Assembly: GCA_020002185.1 (NCBI GenBank)
Contig: CM034539.1
Coordinates: forward strand, 1,939,999 to 2,003,998
Reading direction: 5' to 3'
Origin: Paraescarpia echinospica
Taxonomy: Eukaryota; Annelida; Polychaeta; Sabellida; Siboglinidae
DNA: 64,000 nt
Shown here one piece after another: positions 1 to 11,520 of the stretch. The stretch's first letter is position 1, and each line of letters starts with the position of its first letter. The notes beneath the pieces were generated by a model, which saw nothing but the letters and a program-made list of their open reading frames with translations, was not told the origin of the DNA and made no database searches. The translations under genes were made by a program, and so were the position numbers.

Positions 1-1140
1 CGCCATATTTGCAGCAAGGCAGTTGATGGAGAAACACCGGGAGATGCAGAAGGAACTGCACATGGTCTTCATTGATTTAGAGAAGGCATACGATAGAGTG
101 CCACGACAGGAGGTTTGGAGGTGTATGCGGGAGCAGGGTGTGCCTGAAAAGTATGTACGTCTTGTAAAAGACACATATGAAGACGCAAGGACGCAAGTCA
201 AGAGCAGTGTAGGACTGACAGGCAAGACCACCGTTAGAGTGGGGCTGCACCAGGGGTCCTCACTGAGTCCTTACCTGTTTGACTTGATTATGGATGTGTT
301 GGGCCGGGGCATCAAAGAACAGCCCCCCCTGGTGTATGCTGTTTGCAGATGACATCGTGCTGTGCAGTACCAGAAGAGAGGAGGTGGAACGGAAGCTCGA
401 GGAATGGAGACGTGCAATGGAAGAGCGAGGACTAAAGATTAGTAGAAAGAAGACGGAATACCTGAGGTGCAACGAAAACAATGACCTAGAGATCCGGTTA
501 CAGGGTGAGACAGTGAAGAAAGTGAAGACATTCAAATATCTAGGATCGACATTGGCGGATGATGGAGAATTGGATGCGGAAGTCACTCATAGAGTGCAGA
601 GCGGGTGGAAGAACTGGAAGAGAGTATCTGTAGTGCTGTGTGACAGAAGAATGAACGTGAAGATCAAGGGAAAAGTGTACAGGACTGAGGTAAGGCCAGC
701 ACTGATGTACGGGTCGGAGACATGGGCGGCAAAGAAGACACAGGAAAAGAAGTTGGATGTCGAAGAAATGCGAATGCTACGATGGATGTGCGGAGTCACA
801 AAGCTTGACAAGATAAGAAACGAAATAATCAGAGGGACAAAGAAAGTGGGGGAAATTTCGAAGAAAGTCCAAGAAAGTAGGTTGAGATGATATGGACACG
901 TGATGAGAAGAGAGGATAATTACGTAGGAAGGAGAGCGATGGGAATGGAAGTGCAAGGGAAGAGGAGGAGAGGAAGGCCGAAGAGTAGGTGGCTAGACAG
1001 TATGAGGGCAGATCTCAGGGAGAAGGGACTGTCGGGGGAGGAAGTGTACGACCGAACGACATGGAGGCGAATGTCATCATACATCGACCCCACATAAAAG
1101 TGGGACAAAGATGAAGAGGAAGAAGAAGAAGAAGAAGATT
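1..1140 (+). mobile_element. RTE-type LINE, 3' part of reverse transcriptase, degenerate
   Basis: Non-LTR retrotransposon remnant. Residues read IDLEKAYDRVPRQEVW, GLHQGSSLSPYLFDLIMD, then LFADDIVLC (the RT catalytic motif), TFKYLGSTLADDG, and the C-terminal GKRRRGRPKSRW block. The frame shifts near 325-345, and a TGA at 888-890 falls where related elements usually have Trp before the YGHVMRRE motif, so the ORF is dead. It ends in a (GAA)n tract at about 1110-1138, the short microsatellite tail typical of RTE-like elements. The 5' part lies outside the window. Family assignment rests on recalled motif patterns; RTE or a close clade is likely. Confidence 0.85.
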
Positions 1141-2360
1141 CTCATTGAACGCCTATTAAAGTGGTACGGCATATCTGGCACAGCTCTAAGCTAGTTTTCT
1201 TCATATCTAACTGAGAGATATCAAACTATAAAGATTGGGTACTGCTTTTCAGCTGCACTGCCGGCTTTATTTGGTGTTCCCCAGGGTTCTGTTCTTGGGC
1301 CTTTGCTTTTTACTCTTTACACCACGCCACTAAGTTATGTTATACAAAGACATAACTTGAATCATCATCTGTTTGCTGATGATACTCAGATATACAATTC
1401 ATTGGCTACCCCGGATACAAATCGCTCCCTTAATCAACTTAGTGATTGCCTTCAAGATATCTTCCACTGGATAACTGACAGCATGTTGAAATTAAATGCA
1501 AATAAAACTGAATTGATCGTTATTGGTACTCCAATGCAGCGTAGTAAACTGGATGTTTTTTCCCTACGCATATTTTGAATCAGTATATCACGCCAGCCAC
1601 CTCGGTGCGGAATCTAGGAGTGATCTTTGATAGTAACTTCAATTTCCGACAACACATATCTCAAACATGTCGCTGCTGTTTTTAACATATTCGTGATCTT
1701 CGCCGTATTCGCCGGTATATGTCATTTTCTGTTGCTAAGACTATCGCAACAGCGCTTGTTAGCAGCAGACTTGACTATTGCAATTCCCTCCTTTATAATA
1801 TCGCTAGCAAGGATATCACAACACTTCAGCGTGTCCAAAATTGTCTCGCAAGAGTAGTTACAAGATCTCCTCGTTTTTCTCGCTCTGTACAACTTTTGAA
1901 GTCTTTGCTTTGGCTTCCTGTATGATATCGTATACTATTTAAGATCTGTACCATTACATACCAGGCACTGTCCAATAAGCAACCATCTTATTTGCTTTCA
2001 TTTCTTACTCCTGTAAGAAAACCTATCCAGCTTCGATCATCTAGTTCTGACCTACATTTTGTTCCTAGAGTCAACACTAACATTGGAACTAGGGCTTTTT
2101 CTGTTGCTGCACCAACTCTTTGGAATATCCTCCCTCTTAGTTTTAGATTAGTTGAAAATATTACAAAATTTCGTCGTCATTTAAAAACGTATCTTTACAA
2201 CCTTGCTTATCCACCATAGCTCCCTAGCGCCTTGACCCATCTGTTGACAACTGGAAAACTACTTAGGGATTTTGAGATTGACCAATCTTTTTATTTTGAT
2301 GCGCCTCTGAGCTTGGTTTCCAAGCATTTAGGCGCAATAGAAGTTCCCTTATTATTTTCA
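1141..2360 (+). mobile_element. L2/CR1-like LINE, 3' half, degenerate
   Basis: Begins inside the RT fingers-palm (WYGISGTALS, then a stop), followed by GVPQGSVLGPLLFTLY and HHLFADDTQIYNS, the RT active site. The thumb continues in shifted frames to about 2216, followed by a 3' UTR and a TTATTATT-type tail near 2340-2370. It is the same family as the longer minus-strand copy at 24.06-27.02 kb, sharing VIGTPMQ and SVAAPT.WN. At least three frameshifts or stops make it a pseudo-element. It abuts the (GAA)n end of the preceding RTE copy, which may therefore have inserted into this LINE. Confidence 0.85.
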
Positions 2361-2568
2361 TTATTATTATAAAGTTGCAGTTATAATAGAGAATGATGCT
2401 ACTCATACTTTGTATAATGGTATTCGTTAATGAAGAACGCGTAACATAGAACACTGAGTGATGGAGTTGGACGTAGTTCAGAAGGAATATAATGTAATAT
2501 TAGGTTAAATATTTAAACAGGGTAACATATGACTAAGCTAGTATGGTCACACAACAGTGCTCTTAGTA

Positions 2569-2696
2569 ATGGTCAGACTTGACCTAAAATGGTCTATATG
2601 ACGGTTAGAGTTGACATGAGGTGGTCCATATAATGGTCGGAGTTGATATAACGGGATCCATGTGATGGTATAAGTTGACCTAACTGTGGTTAACGG
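2569..2696. repeat. 32-bp tandem repeat, four degenerate copies
   Basis: Four units start at 2569, 2601, 2633 and 2665, each opening ATGGT or ACGGT followed by an AGTTGA-type block and a GGTC/GATCC-type block. The spacing is exactly 32 bp but the units are diverged. No coding content. Confidence 0.7.
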
Positions 2697-2778
2697 AATG
2701 TTAGCGGTTGTCTAATATTGGTGTTGTCGAACACTGATCATGTTGTGACAGGGGTCAAACAGCGACAGTCCCTATGGT

Positions 2779-3312
2779 GTGATGAGACATTCGGTCCTAA
2801 GCAGAATAAAATATGTTGGGTTTGTCTTTGTCAGGATGTATTCGATGCATCTCGATGCTGGGGCATCAGTGATCTGCCCTCTACAGACAGATGTCAAACA
2901 GCTCAAGCGTGATGTCAAGGCGATACGAAATGTACTACTGAAAGACGTTGAGCAGCTTAGACGAGATAATACGGATTCACGAGAGATTTTATGTTCAGAT
3001 GTCCAGCAGCTCAAGTGTGACGTCACGGCGATACAAAAGAGACTACAGACATACGCTGAGCAGCTCAGGCAAGATAATACTGAGGCAAGGGATATATTAC
3101 AGTTAGATGCCCATCATCTGAAGCGTGATGTCAAGCGTGATGTCAGTGAGATACGGGAAATGTCACAGGACTACGTCGCTGCATCGATTGCTTTACACAG
3201 CAATCAAGGATTCACCTGTACAGGTAGTGTGTCTTTTCATCGATTCTGTACCGTGAGCAACACAGTGCAGGTTATACATGTGTTCTTCCAACCATCAAAT
3301 CGCAAAATGTGA
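2779..3312 (+). CDS. Unidentified ORF of coiled-coil character, possible exon
   Basis: An open frame of 177 codons. I do not recognise the family. From about residue 38 it is built of a degenerate repeat (DVKQLKRDVKAI, DVEQLRRDNTDSREIL, DVQQLKCDVTAIQ, YAEQLRQDNTEARDIL, HHLKRDVKRDVSEIRE) with heptad-like hydrophobic spacing, so a coiled coil is likely. A possible 3' splice site (pyrimidine-rich, ending CAG at 2834) and a possible 5' splice site (CAG|GTAGTG at 3223/3224) would define an exon 2835-3223. That exon would leave one carried base, which is in phase with an acceptor at 3896 before channel exon 1. It could instead be an independent gene fragment or a mobile-element ORF. Confidence 0.4.
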   Translation: MMRHSVLSRIKYVGFVFVRMYSMHLDAGASVICPLQTDVKQLKRDVKAIRNVLLKDVEQLRRDNTDSREILCSDVQQLKCDVTAIQKRLQTYAEQLRQDNTEARDILQLDAHHLKRDVKRDVSEIREMSQDYVAASIALHSNQGFTCTGSVSFHRFCTVSNTVQVIHVFFQPSNRKM

Positions 3313-3886
3313 TAGAGACCACAAGTGCTAAGGAATGGAAGAGAAAATTCAGACATAAATAATGAGATACACCAAACCAGCAGGTTATTGTTGATGAGTG
3401 TTCAGACCGAGTGCAACATACATTATTTACAAAAAACTAATCGATCGACTCTTGGCTACAGAAACTACAACAATCTTCACAGCCACACATTATTCCTCAA
3501 AAACACACATTTATGCCACAAATGAAGAACGTCCCACCCACGTTTCTGGAGTAGTAAGGTGCTGGGGACTTCCACAAGTCGATGTTTAATGACAATATGC
3601 CAAATGTTGTGTTTCTTCCTTTATACTTCCACTCAGCCTTGAAACTGTAATAATTATTGGAACTAAACATGTAGTCAAAAATGACTATATATTTCATAAA
3701 AAAGGAACCTAAATCCTGCCATTGCTGAATATGAATAACACAAATTACCTGTCACTACTTGACGCCGATGTCACCAACACGGACAAATGATTCTAACATG
3801 ACAATTGACCGACGAATTTATTTGCGCCATGTACACTTTGTTGTCTCGAAACAACAAATTCACTACGTTCTTGTAAAGGTTACTAA
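3313..3886. other. Non-coding stretch, nothing recognised
   Basis: AT-rich sequence with only short ORFs and no recognisable repeat or element. If the first channel exon seen is preceded by another, this is intron or 5' flank. Confidence 0.5.
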
Positions 3887-3896
3887 ATAATTGTAG

Positions 3897-4107
3897 ATTC
3901 GAAAGGCGCCGGCTGCGCGAGCCGAACACAGGACTCCCAGACGGCTTCCTGTTCGTCGACAGCGACGTCGCTACAACACGGTGACGCCGGAGACGAGAAG
4001 AGCGAGCCGAGCAAGCAGTGGGGCCACGCCTTCAGGACGTTCTGTGAAACGACCACATTTCACGGGCTGCGCAATGTCACTGATCCGACAAGCCACGTCG
4101 CTCGAAG
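3897..4107 (+). CDS. Channel exon 1 of those visible: cytoplasmic N-terminus with His-Gly motif
   Basis: The frame gives WGHAFRTFCETTTFHGLRNV. The F.EFCE..T.HG pattern just before TM1 is the conserved DEG/ENaC gating motif; the His-Gly pair is present. The donor is AG|GTAAAT at 4107/4108, carrying two bases that complete Arg with exon 2 (reading RRILW). In this frame a stop lies at 3884-3886 and no ATG follows it, so translation must start in an upstream exon. Possible acceptors are at 3896 (TTGTAG), 3931 (ACACAG) or 3940 (TCCCAG); the left edge is therefore uncertain. Confidence 0.85.
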
Positions 4108-5834
4108 GTAAATTACTTAGTGCAATCAACCAGGCTAGATTGTGTTCTGGTAGACGTTCAGTGATATCCTTTTGTACAATCAATTATTAACATAATTCAA
4201 CTTTAACAACATATCATCATGTTATTTTAATGCAGTTATTGATACACTTCGCTAGTTCCGTTCGTACAATGAATGCTTCGTCATATTCATGCTTATCTTT
4301 TTCTCAGTTGTTCTACATTTGGTGGTTTGTTTCTGTGGCCGTTTCTCCTTCGCTTGTCCATCTTGTTTTTGGCATATCCATTTATGTCCCATTTATATCG
4401 GGACATTTCAACTGTTTATTTCTTCACTTTTCCGTAGCGTATAGCATTTGTACATTCTAAATTTCTGTGGTGGTGTTATAGTTCATCATGTTCAATTCCT
4501 TCTTCTTGTCTCCCGAATTTGACAGTCAACGTTTATCCGGGACATGTACCCTGGGGAGTATGATTATTAAAAGTATGAAAACAACCTTAAACAATAACGT
4601 CACCGGCATTTCGACAACGTTTTTACATTAACAACACTCTCGGTTATTAAATAATCATTAATGTTAAAAACTGGTAGACTACGTGACATTTAGTGTCAAT
4701 TCATGTGTGAAGATTATCACACGAATTCCTCTTTCGGCTCAGACGAGGTGTACAAGAGAACCTAGGTCCTGTAATTGCAAACGCCAATACAAAAAGAAAC
4801 ACTCCGAACGTTATCACTTTCAATAAATTAAACAGACACACCAGGGTGCAACCGTTTTAATTTTTGAAGAGAAAAAACGATGCTTTTTTTGAATGGTTTG
4901 TTACAAAACTCAAGCAATTTCTTTACTTAATGAAAGCATCGTTAACAAAACCCGCCTCGGTATGAATGCATGAGGTTCTGCAATAGGCGTGTTGTGTGAA
5001 AGCAATACAATTACGTTGGAGAGTACCTGTCACATTGCGAAAACGTTTAGTGTTGCGTAACACTCCACTGCGAAATGAGTTTCATTGACCAACACTCATT
5101 GTGAGATACAGGCAGAACATGTAGCCGATTGCTTGCCATGTTGATGGCCGAAGTTTTTTGGCAGCTAAGTAATTAAAATGATATCATTTATTTGCTGAGA
5201 ATTGTTTATAAGTACTCAAGATATGCCTTTGAAATGCGGTCACGCCATCGATTTCAATGTTGACTAGTTTTGTGGGAGACCTTTTTCGTATCTTTATACG
5301 TATTGTAGGTATCTTTACATGGAACTTTCTTGTAACTTCTACAGATAAACACTATTTACGTGGTTGCGTGATAACAGGCGCAATATCATGCATGTTTATT
5401 TGTTATAACTAAAATGACTGAGATTATTAGTAAATCGACGCACCGTCTCGAACAGGCCGGGTTGCGCCGCACTTAGTGTCCTCATACATACTCGACTTGT
5501 CGCTACACATCTTCACATATAATCCATCAAAACAAACATAACACAAAATGTACAGCAGAAAAAAGTATTTAATTTTTGATAACAATAAATCAATCGTTAT
5601 GACAACTCAAAGAATGGCGTTCTTACATGCTGTTGACGCAATGTTTTTAGGATATAGTTTTGGTGTTGCCCATACATCAGTAACTATACGCCATGGCACA
5701 ACAAGCAGTCGATTCTCTTCAAACATTTCGAATAAGGGCAACCGAAGCAAACTACTGTTACTATTCAAACAATTTATCATAATTACCTTGTACAAGCTTT
5801 CGTCTGTTTATCACTTCATCAGTGCACGTAACGT
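4108..5834. other. Intron 1, first part, nothing recognised
   Basis: AT-rich intronic sequence. Short ORFs at 4230-4460 and 5548-5838 have no recognisable motif. No tandem repeat or transposon end was found by eye. Confidence 0.5.
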
Positions 5835-6013
5835 CTAATGACGTCTTCGTACATTTGAGAGGGATCGTCTCGGTTGATTGGTGTTTTGGTCTTTTATCCA
5901 GATGGTTTCTTTTCTTGTCGTATTCTCCGGTTCATCTCTCTGTCTGCTAGATTCGCTTCCTGCCAGTCGATGGTGTGGTTTTCTGTTGTCGTCTAAGAGA
6001 GTGGATTTGTTGA

Positions 6014-6056
<43 letters not shown>

Positions 6057-6165
6057 TGTGTCGCTCGTCGCGGTGTTCTCTTTGGTGTCGTCAACGTCCT
6101 TTTTGTATTCCTCGAATGGTGTTTTGAACAATCTTCCCGTCTCTCACCACATCCAGCAAAACAGT
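5835..6165 (-). mobile_element. Penelope-like retroelement fragment (GIY-YIG endonuclease region)
   Basis: On the minus strand the order of motifs resembles the C-terminal endonuclease of Penelope-like elements: a CGE.R segment, then LFKTPFEEYKKDVDDTKE, and after an interruption a conserved-looking TIWIKDQNTN..RRSLSNV end. The interruption is an in-place (TA)n run at about 6016-6052 that is translated as Tyr-Ile repeats. Frameshifts are needed to join the GIY-YIG beginning. It lies in channel intron 1, opposite to the gene. Identification is from remembered family patterns. Confidence 0.65.
6016..6052. repeat. (TA)n microsatellite
   Basis: About 18 TA dinucleotides in a row, sitting inside the Penelope-like fragment, where they interrupt its reading frame. 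Confidence 0.95.
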
Positions 6166-6720
6166 TTTTGCGAGGTATTTGGTAAAAAATAACTGTTTTA
6201 ATAAACATATGCTGTTCTGACGAATTTTCGGTTAATTATTATTGCATTTTTAATGTATTGTCATGTCTAAACGATGTGATAATATTCATATCCGCTAAAT
6301 GATTCCTCGATGTCATGCACTACTAAAATAGTACCCACAGGTACGTGTTCTTTTTCCGCATAACATGGGACAAAATGAACAGTTTGCTAAAATAATCTTG
6401 CTGAAATACAAATGTGCCAACTTTCCGCATGAAACCAAATGCAAACCAAGCCAATCTTGGAAACGCAATCATGACAAATGTTCTTATATATAAATAATCA
6501 TAGTTCGAACGTTTCAATGTTAATCTTAATATTTGTATTGTTTATGAAATAGCTGAACCCAATTTTAAAATTAAATTTGGAGATCAACCGTCAGTTTAAT
6601 GTTAACGTCGAGTGATCTGGAACAAAACTAAAATGTGGAAAAGTTTCAACTCTATCTGAACGGGAGCACTTCGAAGTTATATTGTCTATAAACCCAATCT
6701 GACTGGTCGGTCGTTTGCAG

Positions 6721-6888
6721 GATTCTCTGGATCACAATCGTGCTAAGCAGCACCGCGCTATTCGGCTCTCAATGTCAGCACTTGGTACGACACTACTTGA
6801 ACCGGCCTATCACATTGAAAACATCGATGACAAGACAAGAACACGTCGTCTTTCCAGCCGTCACCATTTGCAACCAAAACACCTTCAG
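6721..6888 (+). CDS. Channel exon 2: TM1 and post-TM1 FPAVTICN motif
   Basis: Acceptor TCGTTTGCAG ends at 6720; donor CAG|GTATCA at 6888/6889. The frame reads ILWITIVLSSTALFG (TM1), a short linker with C, H and Y residues, then HVVFPAVTICNQNTFR. The FPAVTICN block directly after TM1 is a family hallmark. The first base completes the Arg codon of exon 1, and two bases are carried into exon 3. Confidence 0.95.
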
Positions 6889-7388
6889 GTATCACATATC
6901 CAGAATGACATCAATTCATCTTTGACATTTTCGCCTACTGGACATTTCATCCCTCAAACAATTTGTTATATTGAACACGAAGCGGCGTCTTAGTGTGTTT
7001 TGCCAAGAGCTTTCAAGCGAGTTGTTTTAAAAAAAATGAACAGAACGGAGATTTTGAAATTGAAGATGGCCGCCTTCGACCACCTTTCTTACTTATTTGG
7101 ATGGGTAAAAGGTATTTAGATAGGCGTCATGTGATCGTCTAATCATGTTCTGTCCACAGGATATCCTAGTCTCCGACTCCAGTTCGAGCAATGTGTTGTG
7201 CCACTACTGATATAGTACATATTGAAGAATAGCAAAGATGTTGAAAACCACTATGGGCTCAGTTTATTTGTAAAATTCCCTAATATTAAAAGTACTATTT
7301 GATATCTGTTGGAAGGCCGTGTACTGGTCTAAATGTTGGATACTTTATCTTGGCATCACATTCATCACGTTGCCGACGTTTGTTGCAG
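6889..7388. other. Intron 2, nothing recognised
   Basis: Five hundred bases of AT-rich intron with canonical ends and no recognisable element. Confidence 0.7.
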
Positions 7389-7550
7389 ATTTGTGGCTGC
7401 TGCAGAAAACGGATCGTATTTTTGGTTGAATGAAATGTACAATCACGCCAACAACACCCCGTTCGATTACACGAAATGGGACATCGGCAACGTGTCGATG
7501 ATCGGTGTCTACCTTCAACATCGCCATCTCAAGGAAGACATGATTGCGTT
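7389..7550 (+). CDS. Channel exon 3: proximal extracellular (finger) region
   Basis: Acceptor GACGTTTGTTGCAG ends at 7388; donor GTACGT begins at 7551. The frame gives RFVAAAENGSYFWLNEMYNH, then NNTPFDYTKWDIGN and a helical HRHLKEDMIAL tail that joins exon 4 at FCRWKG. This part of the family is poorly conserved, so the call rests on phase continuity and placement. N-glycosylation sequons (NGS, NVS) fit an extracellular location. Confidence 0.85.
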
Positions 7551-7745
7551 GTACGTTTCTTAACAACTTGACGATACATATACGTCACAGTATATAATGT
7601 TAACAACGGCTATGGCAATATTGTTTAAATAACTCATCGTAATGCTGTTTAGTTACCCGATACATAGTAGCCTCCTGCTTGATTACTGTATCAGTAACAA
7701 TATTCTACTTTACTTTGACCAGCCGCACCCACTAAGAATGATCAA

Positions 7746-8327
7746 TGAGATGACGGATATTTGTGTACAACAATATTCGTGTGATGTTGTTCTCTAACCA
7801 CCTCCATCTACATGTCGTTGTCATTTTAGTTGTCGGTGGAAGGGAATGCCCAACTATACTTGGGCGATGTTGTTCTCTAACCACTTCCATCTACATGTCG
7901 TTGTCATTTTAGTTGTCGGTGGAAGGGAATGCCCAACTATACTTGGGTGATGTTGTTCTCTAACCACCTCCATCTACTTGTCGTTGTCATTTTAGTTGTC
8001 GGTGGAAGGGAATGCCCAACTATACTTGGGTGATGTTGTTCTCTAACCACCTCCATCTATTTGTCGTTGTCATTTTAGTTGTCGGTGGAAGGGAATGCCC
8101 AACTATATTTGTGTGATGTTGTTCTCTAACCACCTCCATCTACTTGTCGTTGTCAATTTAGTTGTCGGTGGAAGGGAATGCCCAACTATAGTTGGGTGAT
8201 GTTGTTCTCTAACCACCTCCATCTACATGTCGTTGTAATTTTAGTTGTCGGTAAAAAGGAATGCCCAACTATACTTGGGTGATGTTGTTCTCTAACCACC
8301 TCCATCTACATGTCGTTGTCATTTTAG
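7746..8327. repeat. 83-bp minisatellite containing repeated copies of the exon 4 splice acceptor
   Basis: A motif ending TTTTAG|TTGTCGGTGGAA recurs with its AG at 7829, 7912, 7995, 8078, 8161, 8244 and 8327, an exact 83-bp spacing. The last is the true acceptor of channel exon 4. Each upstream unit also contains the first ~16 bases of the exon (reading CRWKG) before diverging to ATGCCCAACTATACTTGGG. Two units have a weakened pyrimidine tract (CAATTTAG and TAATTTTAG). Six decoy 3' splice sites therefore precede the real one. Confidence 0.95.
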
Positions 8328-8446
8328 TTGTCGGTGGAAAGGCGTGCCGTGCAGTCACGAAGATTTTCAGTTGACCGTGACTGATGCTGGAGTGTGTTAC
8401 ACGTTCAACGCCAGGATTACCGACAACTCCACTGTGAATACGGCTG
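8328..8446 (+). CDS. Channel exon 4: conserved cysteine finger motif, GVCYTFN
   Basis: Acceptor CATTTTAG ends at 8327; donor G|GTAAAT at 8446/8447. The frame reads FCRWKGVPCSHEDF, then QLTVTDAGVCYTFN and DNSTVNTAG. The C-x(6-7)-C then F...T..G.CYTFN pattern is diagnostic of DEG/ENaC channels. One base is carried into exon 5. The start of this exon is duplicated in the minisatellite just upstream. Confidence 0.96.
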
Positions 8447-9809
8447 GTAAATTTAATTCCTATCTTATGTAGCAATCAGAGGTGCACACCTTGGCCTGAA
8501 ACTACAAAATGTTGGCACCTGCCATGAAATCTTACTATAATCGGGCAAGTGTATGCGGGTATGTTAGCGTTTTCCTCTTAGACGGCTTGAACCTTGCAAG
8601 CAAACCTATAAGTTTTAAATCTGCGACACTAGGGGTTAGACGTAAGATCTATATAAAAACGTTCAACGATAAAATACCCCATAATAGATTAGTTATTGTT
8701 GTTTTAATAGTAAATCTCATGTGTTGACTACGTAACACGTAAGAGGAGGTGACACGATTTTGTCTGCATTTGTGTTCACCAAAACAATTTATTCTTCGAA
8801 CCAATTTATGTCGCCTTTTCATATTTGGCTGATTCTCTCATTAGACACGTCATTAGTCAGATACTTGACCATACTGACTGCGCCGTTACTCAGAACAAAA
8901 GTGGTAAGATTTGTTTTTGACACAATTTAAAAAAAAAAAATTCGGAAGAATTTTAACTAAAACAACTTTGTAAATTGTTATGAATCCCATCAAAAACATA
9001 ACAATCGATAAATCGAATGCACTGAATGGCTAAATACGCACGTGCTCCGCCGGCAGCGGCAACGGAATGGTCATTATTTCGCAGGGAGATGCGTAGGTGG
9101 GCATTTCCCCACCAAACTCAAATTAACAAAGTTTTGCGTATACAGTCACTTTATTATCAATTCGTTCACTAACGTGCTTGTCGTCTTAATATTAAAATAC
9201 GTTTTGAACTTAAAATGTGGTATTACAACAAAGGACCAAGATGATCCTGATCCTGGGCCCAAGGACGTTATACACCACTTTCGGCATACTCATGCGTACA
9301 CAACTGGAATTATATTGAATGGCTGAAAACCAGATTATATGTACACTTTGCACTTTTTCAAATGTTTCGCTTACATAATTGCACCTTCCCTTCCCACTGG
9401 TTGGGACTTCCTTGTTGGTCAACTATTAAATTATATACGTGATTCACAAAATGAAATATGTTAGGTTAAACATCATTATCTAAGCCTCAATATGTTGCAT
9501 GTTGTCAACTGTTCAAATAATAACAGTGTGGCACAAACAGTTATACGGAAGAAACAAGAACATTTGTAACAACTTACCAGCCTCCCGTAACTGTGAATTA
9601 CAGAACTTCGTTTATTATATTGATTACATGATTTGGCTGGGTGGCACACAAAGCGTAATAGCAGATAATAACATTTTGAAATACGTCTACACAGGCGTGA
9701 GTGATGTTGTTTTAAAAGGGTGTCCATCAGCAAGTTGTTAATATCTGATAGGAAGCATTGAAAGCATGAAACTAATTAAAACTTTCTAACACGAAACACA
9801 CTTCAAAAT
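8447..9809. other. Intron 4, first part, nothing recognised
   Basis: AT-rich. Contains a short A-run near 8929-8940. ORFs at 8509-8727, 9042-9326 and 9499-9741 show no family motif and are not called. Confidence 0.5.
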
Positions 9810-11065
9810 AATAATAATAATAGTTTTATTTTGTCAAGCGCCACACACAGTGTTGTTCACAACGCTTTGCAACAGTATATAAATACATGTTAAGAATAAT
9901 ACATCAATAGTTGTTATATCATATATAACATGATGTAATAATAATAGTAATTAAGACAATAAATATAGCAGAAGTAGAAAAGGAATGTGATATACAATAT
10001 CATATAATAAAATTTAAATAATTAAGATAATTTTATTATTATTTTAATAAATAAAGTAAAATCAATGTATACATCAATAAATTAGGCTAAAAGTGTATAT
10101 TAAAAATAAATAAATAGATAAATAAATAAACGATGAACATCAATCAGCTATGGTAAAAGAGTGTTGGTAATCGTCCGAGTTACATATACGCTGCAATGAA
10201 CAGGTGAGTCTTCAACACAGATTTAAACGAATCCAGTGATGTTTTGCTGGTAACACTTGGCGGCAGAGCGTTCCACACTGCTGCCGCGGCGTGAGCAAAT
10301 GTACAGTCAGCGGCTCTTCTGCGAGTTCTCGGGACAACTAGAGAATTGGTATCAGCAGACAGAGCGTCTGCATGTAGACAGGCGAAGGTGTTCGTGCATT
10401 GCCTTGAACGTAAGCACACAGCTAATTCTTGAATGCAATGCGACATTGAATACGTAGCCAGTGCAGTTGGCGAAGAATAGGTGTCGCACTTTCACAATGA
10501 CTATGGCATTAACTAATAGTTCCGCTGTCGGTTGAGTTAGGTAACGGTGAATCAACCCGATTTTGCGCAGTTGGAACGAGCAAGTGTTGATAGTACGTGG
10601 CATTATCATTATCACAGTCATATCCAGGAGTCTATCGAGGTGGACGCCGATATTTCTAGCATGTTCAGTTGCCCTAAATTTATATGTCCCATTTACGATA
10701 GCAGATGCCGATTTGGGGACAACCGGTGCAATTTCTGTTTTGGTGTCATACATGAACAAATAATTCCTAGTCATCAACTCCTTCACGTCAATCGCTCTAT
10801 ACGACGCACGGCGGTCTACAGAGAAGATGCATCCAAGTCGAAATGACAGAAATGTTGTAGATCATCAGTGTAGTAGATCAAAGTCGTCTCGCTGGATAAA
10901 ACGCGGTCGATGACGACAATCTGCTTGCGATCACTTAGGTAAGATTCCAGCCAATGAAGAACCACCCCGGCGATGCCGTAGAGTCGTTGTGAGCGATCCA
11001 GTAGTATTGCATGATCTACCGTGTCAAATACGGCGCTTAGAACGAGGACTACAACATTAGTACCT
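9810..11065 (-). mobile_element. L2/CR1-like LINE 3' half, minus strand
   Basis: On the minus strand from 11060 downwards: a broken RT fingers segment (YGIAGVVLHWLESYLSDRKQ), then the palm-thumb piece with SASAIVNGTYKFRATEHARN and IGVHLDRLLDM, and the C-terminal block with AAAAVWNALPPSVT and FKSVLKTHLF. The 3' end is an AATAATAATA-type tail at 9810-9825. Several frameshifts. It is a different family from the L2 copy at 24.06-27.02 kb. Lies in channel intron 4. Confidence 0.8.
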
Positions 11066-11520
11066 TGTCTACGTCACAAATTTGGCACATGAATTGGCTG
11101 CACCAAATGCGACTGACTCGTGACAAAGGTCCAGGAGGAACAAGGATGGGCATAACAGAAATAAGATACAACACGGCGGGGGGGGGGGGTTAATGTGGGA
11201 ATCCAAGTTGAATACCCATTTAATAACTATAATAAACCAGATAAACGATACAAATATACAGTTGAGCAACTATTGAAGTATTTCATTGTTAGAAAGTATT
11301 GTATCACATGTACAAGTACAAAAATCTATAAACATATGTTATGAGAAATAAGTAACAACGTGTTATTGCTCGCCCACAAAGAGAGTCGTGAACTCCGGCA
11401 TAACTAGCCATCGGGATAACGAACATTTACGCACCCCGATTGCAGGGGTATGCCAGGGGATGCACCAATCAACCCCGGCATTTCACATATAAATTGCGAG
11501 GCGTAGGTGCCTATTGTACT

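Noticed and set aside
9042..9326. A 94-codon plus-strand ORF
   Set aside because: No family motif, splice sites or compositional bias seen; consistent with chance in AT-rich intron.
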